A stretch of DNA of 64,000 nt, from contig NZ_LGRO01000001.1 in the NCBI RefSeq assembly GCF_001280565.1, positions 186,001 through 250,000 of the forward strand. The letters are read 5' to 3'. Below, in pieces: positions 18,248 through 27,506 of the stretch (position 1 is the first letter of the stretch; the number at the start of each line of letters is the position of its first letter). The notes beneath the pieces were generated by a model. It saw nothing but the letters and a program-made list of their open reading frames with translations. It made no database searches and was not told the origin of the DNA. A program made the translations under genes and the position numbers. Source of the stretch: Sulfobacillus thermosulfidooxidans. Its GTDB lineage: Bacteria > Bacillota > Sulfobacillia > Sulfobacillales > Sulfobacillaceae.

Positions 18248-18332
18248 TCCGCTGGCGTCGTCGACGGTGCAGGGCATGTGGTCGTGGGCGTATGCTCTAG
18301 GCGAATATTGGAAGAACGGGGGAGAGGGCGAC

Positions 18333-19061
18333 ATGACCAATAACACCAATAACCTCAACACAAGATCCGCTAGGGGGTCTCGGCAGAGCCGGACGCTCTT
18401 GCCGACTGATGATTCTCCGCAAAAGACCGCGGAGGAGCCGGACGAGGCCACGTGGCACCAGTGGATAGCCCGTGCGCAAGCAGGAGATGAAGCGGTGTGG
18501 GCGTCGATTTTTGCGGCGGCCGACGGATTCGTTCGGCGCATGCTCCGGGGCTATTATTGGCCGGGGTTCGACAGTGATAGGGACGATGGAGAACAAATTG
18601 CACGGATCGGCGTGTGGCAAGCCGTGATGCAGTATCAGCCAACCCGTCAGATCCCGGTGCGTGCTTGGGTGCGGTGGGTTGTGCGTCGACGACTCGCCGA
18701 TGGCGTGCGCCAGGCCACCCGGCACAAACAGGTGTTTTATCGTCACGCTTTGCGGTTGGATAGTCCGTGGGGAACGGAAGGCGAGACCAACTCACCTCTC
18801 GTGACGGGGTACCACCGATTAGCTGCCGACACATGTTCTGATCCCCTGCAATGGGTAGAGCGTCTAGAGGAACGCAACCACTTGTACGCGGGTATGGAGG
18901 CATTGACGGCATGGGAATGGCAGGTTCTATGGGATGTGGCCGACGGGTTATCCTATGGCGAGATTGCCCGGCTTCGCAGACGGCACCCGAAGGCGGTGGA
19001 CAACGCCTTACAACGCGCTCGGCGCAAACTCCGGCAGTATTGGGCGAGCAAAAAGGTGTAA
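18333..19061 (+). CDS. Sigma-70 family RNA polymerase sigma factor (sigma-H-like), copy 1
   Basis: The ATG at 18333 follows GGGGGAGAGGG; the frame is open further upstream but without a site. The 242-residue protein has a region-2-like part (EQIARIGVWQAVMQYQ then VRAWVRWVVRRRLADG) and a region-4 helix-turn-helix (GLSYGEIARLRRRHPKAVDNALQRARRKL). This is the layout of SigH/ECF-type factors. The last residues (ASKKV) differ from copy 2 because the duplication boundary falls here. Target genes are unknown; the neighbouring sensor and DoxX genes are candidates. Confidence 0.85.
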   Translation: MTNNTNNLNTRSARGSRQSRTLLPTDDSPQKTAEEPDEATWHQWIARAQAGDEAVWASIFAAADGFVRRMLRGYYWPGFDSDRDDGEQIARIGVWQAVMQYQPTRQIPVRAWVRWVVRRRLADGVRQATRHKQVFYRHALRLDSPWGTEGETNSPLVTGYHRLAADTCSDPLQWVERLEERNHLYAGMEALTAWEWQVLWDVADGLSYGEIARLRRRHPKAVDNALQRARRKLRQYWASKKV

Positions 19062-19310
19062 TCATTCTAACCCTAAAACAGAACCGTTCCTCCGTAACCC
19101 CTCCGGCAACTGACGATGGGAACCCGGACTTGTATTTCTTCCATGGCTGCGAGCATTAACAGCCAAACGGTTTGGAATGATTTCATGCATGGCTTCGATC
19201 CTAGTGGATTTTGGAGCCAAAAATCTTCAGAATACTTTCTCGCTACTAGTGCAACAAAGAAAAAAATACGATTCGACATCATGAATAACACCACTCTCCT
19301 TTATTTTGAC

Positions 19311-19670
19311 TATACTAACATTTTGAAGAAGGGAAATAATGCCAGGACGGCCAACAAACACAATCCAATACCATATTGTCCTGTATTCGCCCACTCCTTA
19401 TTGCTTATCTGAACACCTTGATGGATACATACGACTTTAGACCGTTGTGTCGATGGTCCAATTGTCACTTCGCGTTCGATCCACATGTCGATGATCGTGT
19501 AGTGCAGGCTTTTGCCCACCGCATGCGGACTAAACCCCAGGCCGAAGACGTCTTAGTGTGTCCGGGTGGGGAGGAATTTACCATGTGGCTGCCAAACATT
19601 ATGCCCAGTAATGCATCCGGGATTGTGGAGCGATTGCCCAATATTCTAACAGAGGAACCCAATCCCGAGA
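19311..19670 (+). pseudogene. Degenerate third copy of the GGDEF gene (leader plus part of GGDEF)
   Basis: The leader CTATACTAACA...CCAGGACGGC matches the upstream region of both GGDEF-EAL genes. After a large internal deletion, 19495-19665 encodes VVQAFAHRMRTKPQAED, then CPGGEEFTMWLPNI and ASGIVERLPNI, clearly related to the GGDEF core of 14902-17115. GGDEF has become GGEEF here, and the I-site Arg is lost. No PAS or EAL part follows. It is an older, decayed paralogue directly after copy 1 of the duplication. Confidence 0.8.
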
Positions 19671-20070
19671 GGACAGATATATGCTCCATGGTCACTATGA
19701 GTCAAATACATTATTGTTCGATCACCTCGGATCGGACAAATCGTCGAAATGAAAAAACACCCGCGTGTTGGCTTTTGAGATGACAACCGCATGTATCCGT
19801 TCCCTCGCGAAGAATTTGTTAAAAAATCCAGAAGGTTTGACATCTCTTATGTCAGAAACCAAATCACAGTGATCCGAATTTTGTTATAATCGGATTCAAA
19901 TCCATCCTACATGGCACGATCTTGCGAGGTCAAGGTTTAATTCTTTACACAGCGTGTAAGATACTCTAACGGAACTTAATTAAGAATTTCGTACGACTTT
20001 GTTGAACTGAGCATTATGACAACTGTATTGGTATTTATGCCATGGAAAGGTTAACAGGTGGGGGAGAAAA
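19671..20070. other. Intergenic region with a TATAAT box
   Basis: No gene is supported. TATAAT at 19885-19890 (in GTTATAATCGG) is a plausible -10 for the lipoprotein gene at 20071, although it is 180 bases upstream and the -35 is weak. Confidence 0.4.
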
Positions 20071-21117
20071 ATGCGGTTTCGTTTGTTACGTGTCATTTCG
20101 GTAGTGTTTGCCATGTTGATGTCCGGTTGCGGCGCGACTCTTTCGAGTGCCCAACCCTCCAAGTTACCAAAAGCATATATGGTGTCTTATCTTAAAACTG
20201 GTACTCTGTTATCACAGGTGATGGCCCGTCACTATGTTGGAATTGAATTGCCAGTGGGTCCGCCTATTTATTCTAGCGTTATCCACAAAATGCATATGGA
20301 AGCTATTATCCGTTCAGGGCCGTTTGTGTATGATGTTGGTACTTTAGAAGGTGAACCCGTCGTTATCAATGTACCACCTTTGGATGGGATTACCATTCGA
20401 TCACTGGCTACTGAACGGATGGAAACGATTTTTCATATTGGCACATTCATTTATGAAGGAACATCAGGATCGCATCTGCGACCATTAAGTTTTGGTGATG
20501 TGGTTATTGCAGCCCGTATTGTCGACTTTGGGAATTTCATTACATCCCGCACGGGTGCCATGATCCCCGGCGAATTCCATAATACAGAACCCGGCATTGG
20601 AGCCGGAAAATTTCTCTACTTGTACAGCAATCCAACTCTGGTCAATATGGTCGCCCAAGTGGCGATACCTCATAGTCTGGGAAAGACCCCGGCTCGTGTC
20701 TTAGATGAGCACTCAAGCCGCTATCCATGGGTGATGAAATTTGGCACGCAAGGATCCAGTGAAATGTGGTTAAAGGATCCTGCATTAATTGCTGCCAGCG
20801 ATAAAGTATTTCATGAAGTGGACGAATCGGGCGATTACCCATCGGCCTTAGCCTCCGTAACAAATCACGTCCCTTTCATCGAATGGAACACGATCTCTGA
20901 CAATGCATTAAAAGTTCCTACGCAGTTCAATGCGTTTTTCCATGAAGACTCACTGTTTGCTCAACGTCGGTCTAACACTATTCTCTTCAAATTGCTCCAT
21001 TTGATGGCACAACGGCATATGATCTCTCCACCCCCCAGCAATCCAACCACTGACCCCTATGCGCCCGGAACCTTCCAACACGCGTTAACTCCCCCTAGTT
21101 ATGTTGAACATCCTTAA
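20071..21117 (+). CDS. Lipoprotein with a nucleoside-phosphorylase-like domain
   Basis: The start follows GGTGGGGGAGAAAA. The N-terminus is a lipoprotein signal with lipobox LMSGC (Cys ~23). The body (348 residues total) shows features of the PNP/UDP phosphorylase superfamily: GPFVYDVGTLEGEPVVIN, then FIYEGTSGSHLRPLSFGDVVIAARIVDFGNF, equivalent to the IxxGxAG...GDVVI core of MTA/SAH nucleosidases and phosphorylases. A C-terminal part contains EVDESGDYPSALASVTNHVPF. An exported member of this fold might process or bind extracellular nucleosides. The catalytic residues cannot be confirmed by eye. It stands alone. Confidence 0.6.
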   Translation: MRFRLLRVISVVFAMLMSGCGATLSSAQPSKLPKAYMVSYLKTGTLLSQVMARHYVGIELPVGPPIYSSVIHKMHMEAIIRSGPFVYDVGTLEGEPVVINVPPLDGITIRSLATERMETIFHIGTFIYEGTSGSHLRPLSFGDVVIAARIVDFGNFITSRTGAMIPGEFHNTEPGIGAGKFLYLYSNPTLVNMVAQVAIPHSLGKTPARVLDEHSSRYPWVMKFGTQGSSEMWLKDPALIAASDKVFHEVDESGDYPSALASVTNHVPFIEWNTISDNALKVPTQFNAFFHEDSLFAQRRSNTILFKLLHLMAQRHMISPPPSNPTTDPYAPGTFQHALTPPSYVEHP

Positions 21118-21500
21118 GTCTTGTAGAGACCGAGAGAGCACGGGGCGATGTGTCATAGGGTGGGACTGATGCTCAGGCAAGATGTTTTTAGGGTGATTGA
21201 CATTCAATGGAAACAATTGGTCAAGGTCTACGTCATCCCGGGTACCAACAACAATCTTCCGTGAATACGACATTTTGGGAGGTGCATGCTCGCCACGATG
21301 AACTCCGGCATTATGCCTTATGCCGGACGGTCCTCCTCGCATATACATCACCAGACTCCTATCCACATATTTTGGAGATTGGTCAAGACATTGCGGGATC
21401 GGAAGTGAGCATGTATGATGGCATCTACCAAGAAGCTTTGTCGCAAAGAATGTAAATTTTCTCTGACCAAACATCACGAAATAGGGAATGCAGAGAGGGA
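21118..21500. other. Intergenic stretch between convergent genes
   Basis: It contains only a weak 82-codon frame (21207-21455) with no ribosome-binding site or known motif. Confidence 0.4.
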
Positions 21501-21526
21501 ACCCCCCGGGAGTTCTCGGGGGGTTT
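21501..21526 (-). terminator. Terminator between convergent lipoprotein and MFS genes
   Basis: ACCCCCCGGGAG and CTCGGGGGGT form a very strong GC stem with a tiny loop, located 50 bases after the MFS stop. T-runs on both sides are short (TTT), so it may work in both directions. Confidence 0.7.
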
Positions 21527-21576
21527 GTAAGGGATACATGACAAAGAGTAGGACACTCATTCATACCGATGAGATG

Positions 21577-22911
21577 TCATTCCAAACTGCGGCCGTTGGT
21601 TCGGGGACCCATAATACCAATAACCAATGCCACAATTGCCATCGCGAGCGAAATGAATGCAAATACGCCCAGGACACCAAAGGATTTCAATAAGGCCACA
21701 ATGATAAATCCGACGAGCGCCGAACTTAAGCGGCTCCAACTATACGTAAAGCCCACACCGGTTGCTCGAATGCGTGTCGGATACAATTCGGCTTGATAGG
21801 AATGAAACAACGTGCTAAACCAGTTATTAAGCAGCGTAATGACAATACCGAGCGTAATGATGCCGACAGGACTGCGCATCTGGGAAAACACTAAACCCGC
21901 AATGCCGATACTCAGGGACACGACAACAATTTGCCACTTTTCTGACATCACCATGCCAATGATTGGTCCCAGGGGATTGACTAACGCGATTAAAAACGTG
22001 TAAAGCAACGAATGAATTAACGTAATGCCTTCACTCACCAACAAGGTGGGAACCCACGCTGCGAATCCGTAAAAACCAATGGTTTGAAAAAGATTGAAAA
22101 TCAGCAACATGATGGTGCGTGAACGGTATGGAGGGATCCAAATTTCGCGAAAGTGACCCCGGGATTCATGTTCTTCCGCACCCGGGTGCACGGGCGGCAA
22201 CGCTCCGACTTCTTGTGCAACCGTCGTTTCAATGTGTTGCATCACCGCATTAGCTTGGGTCATATCGCCATGATTCTCATACCAGCGCGGGGATTCGGGT
22301 AATCCTTGGCGGATCCACCAGACGACAACCGAACCTAAGGCACCGATTAACACCACCCATCGCCATCCAGCCATCAGCACGTGGGTGGGGACGAGAGTAT
22401 AGGCCAAAAACGCCACGACCGGGACCGCCCAATAGGTGATAAATTGACTGAAGGCAATATAATAGCCGCGCCGGGAGGCCGGAGTCATTTCACTGACATA
22501 GGTATCGATGACAACAAGCTGCGCACCGACCCCAAACCCCGCGAGAAGACGGAACACATCAATCCAGACGGCATTGGGCGAAAAGGCCATAAGGATCGTG
22601 AAAAACGAATAAATGAGCAACGAATAGACATAACCATTGCGGCGACCAATTTTGTCACTAATATTGCCGAAGATCGATGTGCCAAAAAACATCCCCAAAA
22701 ATCCCGCGCCCACAAAATAGGCTAATCCGGAGACGGGCATCACTTGAGCATGAACCAGGGCGGCCCCCACGGCCCCCGCCATGAACAATTCGTAAAATTC
22801 AAAGAGTCCTCCGGTTGAGACTCTTGCCACTAAGCGTTGAAAATAGGGCGCTGGTGGCAATCGATTCATTCGGTCGGCAATCGTAAAGCGGGTATTTGCA
22901 GCCGTTGCCAT
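21577..22911 (-). CDS. MFS transporter (metabolite:H+ symporter type)
   Basis: 444 residues, twelve predicted helices, preceded by GAAAGGAGTGG. Family signs are GNISDKIGRRNGYVYSLLIY in the loop between helices 2 and 3, the RxxxGxGxG-like RLLAGFGVGAQ, the PESPRW motif before the central loop, and ELYPTRIRATGVG in the second half. This pattern is that of the sugar/aromatic-acid/organic-acid symporters. As last gene of an IclR-controlled operon with a CoA-transferase and a lyase, it most likely imports the organic acid that the operon degrades. Confidence 0.85.
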   Translation of the reverse strand: MATAANTRFTIADRMNRLPPAPYFQRLVARVSTGGLFEFYELFMAGAVGAALVHAQVMPVSGLAYFVGAGFLGMFFGTSIFGNISDKIGRRNGYVYSLLIYSFFTILMAFSPNAVWIDVFRLLAGFGVGAQLVVIDTYVSEMTPASRRGYYIAFSQFITYWAVPVVAFLAYTLVPTHVLMAGWRWVVLIGALGSVVVWWIRQGLPESPRWYENHGDMTQANAVMQHIETTVAQEVGALPPVHPGAEEHESRGHFREIWIPPYRSRTIMLLIFNLFQTIGFYGFAAWVPTLLVSEGITLIHSLLYTFLIALVNPLGPIIGMVMSEKWQIVVVSLSIGIAGLVFSQMRSPVGIITLGIVITLLNNWFSTLFHSYQAELYPTRIRATGVGFTYSWSRLSSALVGFIIVALLKSFGVLGVFAFISLAMAIVALVIGIMGPRTNGRSLE

Positions 22912-22987
22912 ACTTCATCCACTCCTTTCATGATTTCGATTTATCTGACAATTTTATGCGTAATCATGCTTGCTGCGCCCCCCATGA

Positions 22988-23854
22988 TTAATGCGGGGGC
23001 GCCAGGTGTTGCGCAATCACGTTCAATAAGCGCTGCCGAATCCAAGGCAACTGGCTGATGTCAATGTGGGTGGCCAGGCCTTGAGACTGAAAGAAGGCAA
23101 CAAGTTTTTCCGTATCCAGATTCCCCGCCGCTCCCGGGGCATATGGGCAGCCCCCCAGTCCGGCTAAGGCCGATTCAAATGTGTGAACTCCGAGCTCATA
23201 AGCCGTCGCGACATTGGCCAGTCCCCATCCCATGCGGTCATGAAGATGGAGGGCTAAGGGGATTGTCGGTGCGATGGACTGAACCACACGGATGCGTTCT
23301 TTGACCTGAAGGGGCGTGGCGGTTCCTAGGGTGTCGGCAATCCCGAGTTCATCCACCCCCATGTCACAATAACGTTCCGCGATCAGGGCGACCGCATGGA
23401 TGGGGACAACCCCTTCAAAGGGACATTCAAACGCGGTGCTAATAGCGCCTCGGACTTTGAGACCCGCCTCGTGCGCCCGTCTCGTAGCGGCTGTGAGTTG
23501 GGACAGCGTCTCATCGCGAGAACGATTAAGGTTGGCTTGGTTGTGACGTTCTGATGCGGACACGACTAGCGTCACCGTATTGGCCCCGGCGGCAATCGCG
23601 CGTTCCACGCCTTTGAGATTGGGGGCCAAGGCGATCCACTCCCCCGGAAGGTCTTGCAGCTGGGACAGAACGGCCTCGCCATCGGCTAACAAGGGCACCC
23701 AACGGGGGTGTACAAATGCAGCGACTTCGATCGCGTGAATACCGGCCTGGAACAGAGCGCGGATCAAGGCGACTTTGTCGGGAACCGGAACGTAACCCGT
23801 GGCATCCTGAAGCCCATCGCGGGGTGTCACATCCACTATCTTGACTGGCGTCAT
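22988..23854 (-). CDS. HMG-CoA lyase family enzyme
   Basis: 288 residues of a TIM-barrel DRE-type metallolyase. TPRDGLQD provides the Arg/Asp of the active site, IEVAAFVHPRWVP the conserved Glu loop, LHLHDRMGWG the metal-binding His pair, and GLGGCPYAPGAAGN the catalytic Cys signature. It would cleave 3-hydroxy-3-methylglutaryl-CoA, or a close 3-hydroxyacyl-CoA, to acetyl-CoA and a keto acid. Its start overlaps the stop of the amidohydrolase gene by four bases, so they are translated together. With the CaiB-type CoA-transferase upstream it forms an activation-then-cleavage pair. Confidence 0.9.
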   Translation of the reverse strand: MTPVKIVDVTPRDGLQDATGYVPVPDKVALIRALFQAGIHAIEVAAFVHPRWVPLLADGEAVLSQLQDLPGEWIALAPNLKGVERAIAAGANTVTLVVSASERHNQANLNRSRDETLSQLTAATRRAHEAGLKVRGAISTAFECPFEGVVPIHAVALIAERYCDMGVDELGIADTLGTATPLQVKERIRVVQSIAPTIPLALHLHDRMGWGLANVATAYELGVHTFESALAGLGGCPYAPGAAGNLDTEKLVAFFQSQGLATHIDISQLPWIRQRLLNVIAQHLAPPH

Positions 23855-24931
23855 CCCGTCTTTGCCCCCTTCTTTAACAGATTTTTGACGACCTGGCCAT
23901 GGGCCACGATCACGATGGGACGCCAGTATCCCGGTCCCACTTCAACCATGCCTTCAGCATCGGGAAATCTCGTGCGTGAAGAGCGGTAGCGCCAAACGAC
24001 CAGGGAATGAGGCGGCAGTGGGATTCCGAGATATTGTGTGGGATGGGTCACCACCCCGTGATAAATCGTTGACAGTGGCCACCCTCCGGCGTACAGTTTG
24101 GAGCAAACATAACTGAGGTCATAAACAGGCGGATGATGCCAGGTGGCTTGGGTGAGGTCGGTGCTTATGGTATGAGGCAAGAGACCTGCGTCCGTAAGAC
24201 GGTGAAATGTTCGCCAGGAAAAATGCCGGGACCCGTGTCCCACATCCAGCCAAATTCCGCGTTTTACGCCCTCTTCTAAGGTTTTTATGGCTGAGGCCAC
24301 TCTGGGCAAAGTGGCCACGCAGGCCATGAAAGACATGCGTCATCACATCACCAGGTCTTAAGGATTCGACGAGGGACTCAGGCGGTAAAAATGATCCACT
24401 GACGTGCACCATCAAGGGAACTTGAACCTGTTGGGCAATGGCAATCCCTGTCGTCAGGAGTCGAGCGTCATCGGCGGCGTCAATCTGCCCCAGTCGAATT
24501 TTAATTCCCGCGATATCGTGGCCATGGTGTTCCATGAGGTGCTCAATATGCTGGGTATCCAGGGGGGTCAACCCGGGAAATGCTATCCGGGCGGGATGAT
24601 GTTTCAGGCCATGGGGAAGCAGGGAGATCCAAAGTTTAATGTGGGGCAGGGGCGATCTCCGTGTGGGAACCGGGTCGCGCCATCCCAGGGTCCCCGCATC
24701 GCCTCCCACCAAGACGCCCGCGCGCAGTAACACCGGCGGGGATACTCCCAGCGTATCGGGCCCCCAGTGAATATGAACATGGAAATCGGCGAGACCGGGG
24801 AGAAGAAGATCCGTATCACGCAAGGAAAACACGCGATCCTCGTCGGGCGTTGCGATACTCCACTGGCTGTTCATGACCAGGGAGCCGTTTCGATCAAATT
24901 TTAGTCCGCCCTCAAATTGCCATGTCCCCAC
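23851..24931 (-). pseudogene. Amidohydrolase/deacetylase-family metallohydrolase, one frameshift
   Basis: The N-terminal frame (24931 to about 24300) has LPGLADFHVHIHWG, the metal-binding HxH of the amidohydrolase superfamily, and GDVMTHVFHG. The C-terminal frame (to 23851) has GIWLDVGHGSRHFSW and HTISTDLTQ, holding later metal ligands and the DVGHG motif typical of the EF_0837/AHA_3915-type subfamily. Full length would be about 360 residues. The frames join near 24290-24315. As the flanking genes are intact, a sequencing error is possible. In the operon it might release the acid substrate from an amide or lactone. Confidence 0.75.
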
Positions 24932-24954
24932 TGAGCGTTTCCTCCTTCCGGCCT

Positions 24955-26151
24955 TTAGCGAATAATTCCTTGGTCACGCCAAACGGCTAACTCTGTGGGA
25001 GAAATGTGAAGAAGGGAGGTTAGTACGTCGTCGGTATGTTGTCCGATGGCGCCGCCTGCCCAACGCACGGTTCCGGGATGACGGGTGAGCTTGGGCACAA
25101 TCCCCAGCATGCCCGTGGGTTCCCCATTATCCTGCGGAACATAGGTAATCATTTGGCGGGATTGAATGTGGACATCTTCGGCAATATCGCGGGCACTCAT
25201 GACAGGACCGGCTGGAATGCCTGCCTGTAATAAGCGCTGCATCAAATCTGATAAGTCGTGTTCGATGGTCCATGCGGCGATCAGCGTATCGAGTTCGGTC
25301 GCATGCCGCACCCGTTGTGCATTGGAACTGAAGCGGGGATCGTGAACCAGTTCGGGGTGTTGCATAACCGTGGTGAGTGCCGCAAATGTCGCCGAACTAT
25401 TGGCGCCAATGGCAATCCACTGCTGGTCGCGGGTTGGATACGTGTTCGAAGGAGCGGCTCGCAGAAGTTGATTGCCAGTGCGCTCTTGAATAATGCCGGC
25501 ATTGACATAATCGGGAATCAACGCTTCCGTAATGGCCAGAACCGATTCGACCAACGAGACATCAATGTGCTCCCCTAATCCATCACGACCGCGTTGAACC
25601 AGAGCGATGAGAATCCCAATGACCGCATAGAGCGCCGCCAATTCATCGCCGAGCGAGACTCCCGTGCGCACCGGAGGACGATCAGGAAAACCCGTAATAT
25701 AGCGGATACCTCCCATCGCTTCCGCAATATTTCCAAACCCCGGACGGTCGCGGTATGGACCTGTCAGTCCAAAACCCGAAATGTCCACATAGATGAGTTG
25801 CGGATTCAGAGCATGAAGATGCTCATAATCTAATTCCCATTCGGCTAAACGTCCAGGTCGTAAGTTCGCAATGAGGACGTCGCTTTGTTTGGCTAACTCG
25901 CGAATGATGTGCTGACCGGTGGGATGTTTCAAGTTGATGGCAACTAATCGCTTGTTGCGCGATTGCATCGACCACCACCATGAATGCCCGTAAGGACTCA
26001 TAGCCCCCCAATGACGCAGCGGATCGCCCTCTAAGGGTTCCACTTTGATGACGTCAGCGCCAAAATCCGCGAGGATGCGAGTCGCTGACGGGGCGGCGAC
26101 CAATTGGCCGATTTCCAATACGCGAATGCCTTGTAAGCTCATAGACTCCAT
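24955..26151 (-). CDS. CaiB/BaiF family III CoA-transferase
   Basis: 398 residues beginning MESMSLQGIRVLEIGQLVAAP, the classic family start, with FGADVIKVEPLEGDPLR, SRNKRLVAINLKHPTGQ and VDISGFGLTGPYRDRPGFGN further on. These enzymes move CoA between carboxylic acids by an Asp-thioester mechanism. It lies four bases after the IclR gene and upstream of the amidohydrolase and the HMG-CoA lyase-type gene. A likely job is forming the CoA ester that the lyase cleaves. The donor and acceptor acids are unknown. Confidence 0.9.
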   Translation of the reverse strand: MESMSLQGIRVLEIGQLVAAPSATRILADFGADVIKVEPLEGDPLRHWGAMSPYGHSWWWSMQSRNKRLVAINLKHPTGQHIIRELAKQSDVLIANLRPGRLAEWELDYEHLHALNPQLIYVDISGFGLTGPYRDRPGFGNIAEAMGGIRYITGFPDRPPVRTGVSLGDELAALYAVIGILIALVQRGRDGLGEHIDVSLVESVLAITEALIPDYVNAGIIQERTGNQLLRAAPSNTYPTRDQQWIAIGANSSATFAALTTVMQHPELVHDPRFSSNAQRVRHATELDTLIAAWTIEHDLSDLMQRLLQAGIPAGPVMSARDIAEDVHIQSRQMITYVPQDNGEPTGMLGIVPKLTRHPGTVRWAGGAIGQHTDDVLTSLLHISPTELAVWRDQGIIR

Positions 26152-26154
26152 GGT

Positions 26155-26952
26155 TTAGTCTTCCTTATTTACTATGGCCTGTGATGGTTGCGGTGTCGCG
26201 GCCAAGGCGTGTTCATTTTTTGCCGAACAGAGAAGTCGCGTAATCTTTTGCGCTTCCTGCTGTAAGGCGGAAATGATGGCGTCTTGACGGTCTGTCACAA
26301 ACCGTTCTTGGGGACCCGAAATACTTAACGCCGCGATGACGTGGTTGGTTCCGGTGAAAATCGGTACACTGATGGAGCCGAGAGCCGATTCTCGTTCTCC
26401 TAAAGATATGGCCCATTGTTTTTCACGAATTTCTTGCCAATCCGAGAAGCTTGGTGGCGACGGTCCGGGAAAGAAGGTTTGAGACTCGTGAATGAGACGA
26501 TCCCGTGTTTCATCGTCGAGCCATGCGAGTAAAATCCGTCCCGCGGAACCCGCATGTAATGGAAGGGGCGTCCCGACTTGAATCGTATGGCGTAAGGATT
26601 CAACCCCTTCGATCCGGGCAATGCACACGCGGGCGGAGCCAACACGGGTGTAAACACTCGCAGTGTCTCGAAAGGTGCTGACGAGGCGTTGTAAACTTTC
26701 CTGACTGGCCTGTTCTAAGGCGTGAGTGTTCCGTGAAGGGGACGCCCAGTGGATAAGCCGGGGACCCGGTTGATGAGACGACGTTAAAATGCCTTGGTCA
26801 ATAAGGGTTTGGACAATACGGTAAATGGTTGGTCGCGGCAAATTTAATTGCTGGCTCAGGGCCTGCAGTGTGATTGAGGAATCCTCGGTTAAAACATCGA
26901 GAATTTCCGCCATTTTGGAGAGGACAGCAATTCGACTTGAATCTGTTCGCAT
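26155..26952 (-). CDS. IclR-family transcriptional regulator
   Basis: I choose the ATG at 26952 (MRTDSSRIAVLSKMAEILD), which follows GGAAGGTG; the longer frame from 27108 adds an unrelated segment. The N-terminal winged helix (ITLQALSQQLNLPRPTIYRIVQTL) and the C-terminal effector domain (LPLHAGSAGRILLAWLDDE and SISVPIFTGTNHVIAALSISGP) are typical. It is first in the minus-strand operon and probably senses the organic-acid substrate. Confidence 0.9.
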   Translation of the reverse strand: MRTDSSRIAVLSKMAEILDVLTEDSSITLQALSQQLNLPRPTIYRIVQTLIDQGILTSSHQPGPRLIHWASPSRNTHALEQASQESLQRLVSTFRDTASVYTRVGSARVCIARIEGVESLRHTIQVGTPLPLHAGSAGRILLAWLDDETRDRLIHESQTFFPGPSPPSFSDWQEIREKQWAISLGERESALGSISVPIFTGTNHVIAALSISGPQERFVTDRQDAIISALQQEAQKITRLLCSAKNEHALAATPQPSQAIVNKED

Positions 26953-27506
26953 TGTGGACAACACCTTCCATATTCCGGACACTTTTATTATAGAAATGGG
27001 AGAAATAAAAATCAATACAACAAGCAGAAATTTTAGAGAGTTTTGCCCGCCGAGATCCATTTCGGCCCGGGGGTGCCTGATAGGAGTGACTATCCAGCCG
27101 CCTGACACAAGGTTGCTTCCTGTTCTAATCCGTTGTCAGTCGTAGGTTCTAACCTGGGGAAAATGTTACGGGGTGGACGATGTTGGGGGAATCGTGTCTG
27201 CAGGAAATTCTTGCATTGTGCTGGGCGGTATCAGAAACGCAGAGATGCCCATAGTACTGACACACGATCGACCGATGGCCAGTGGCTTGCACCCTGACGC
27301 GCAAGGTGAGCACTCCATAAAAACACGGACACCGTGGGAGGCCTGTCTCACGGGCTGAAACATCCGGTGGAGGCCGCAGAAAAATTCCATTATCCCTTAA
27401 AGTGTCAAATTTTCCATTGCACGTGTTGCAGTACTCCCAGTCTACATCATGGACAGTTGGAGACGTGCGTAAAATTTCCGATTGCAATATACGGATCCGA
27501 AGAATT
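26953..27506. other. Intergenic region upstream of the IclR operon
   Basis: The first ~100 bases should hold the IclR promoter: the AT-rich run AGAAATGGGAGAAATAAAA lies near 26992-27010. Further right, a plus frame from 27173 gives GGIVSAGNSCIVLGGI, faintly PAAR-like, but it is only 61 codons. Nothing else is supported. Confidence 0.4.

Larger units (their letters stand above)
11058..19043 (+). repeat. Segmental duplication, copy 1 (with 55081-61334)
   Basis: Starting inside a GNAT gene and ending in the last codons of a sigma-factor gene, this block repeats 55081-61334 in direct orientation with high identity. Extra DNA in this copy is an IS256 (11596-13007) and an insert of roughly 400 bases at about 13470-13880. 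Both breakpoints are sharp: at 19043 the two copies diverge after the codons for RQYW. Because the other copy is continuous with an intact gene, this one is the derived copy. Confidence 0.93.

Noticed and set aside
21207-21455. 82-codon ORF between the lipoprotein and MFS genes
   Set aside because: No Shine-Dalgarno sequence and no similarity recognised.
27173-27358. A 61-codon frame with a faint PAAR-like Gly pattern
   Set aside because: Too short, no ribosome-binding site, and no secretion-system genes nearby.
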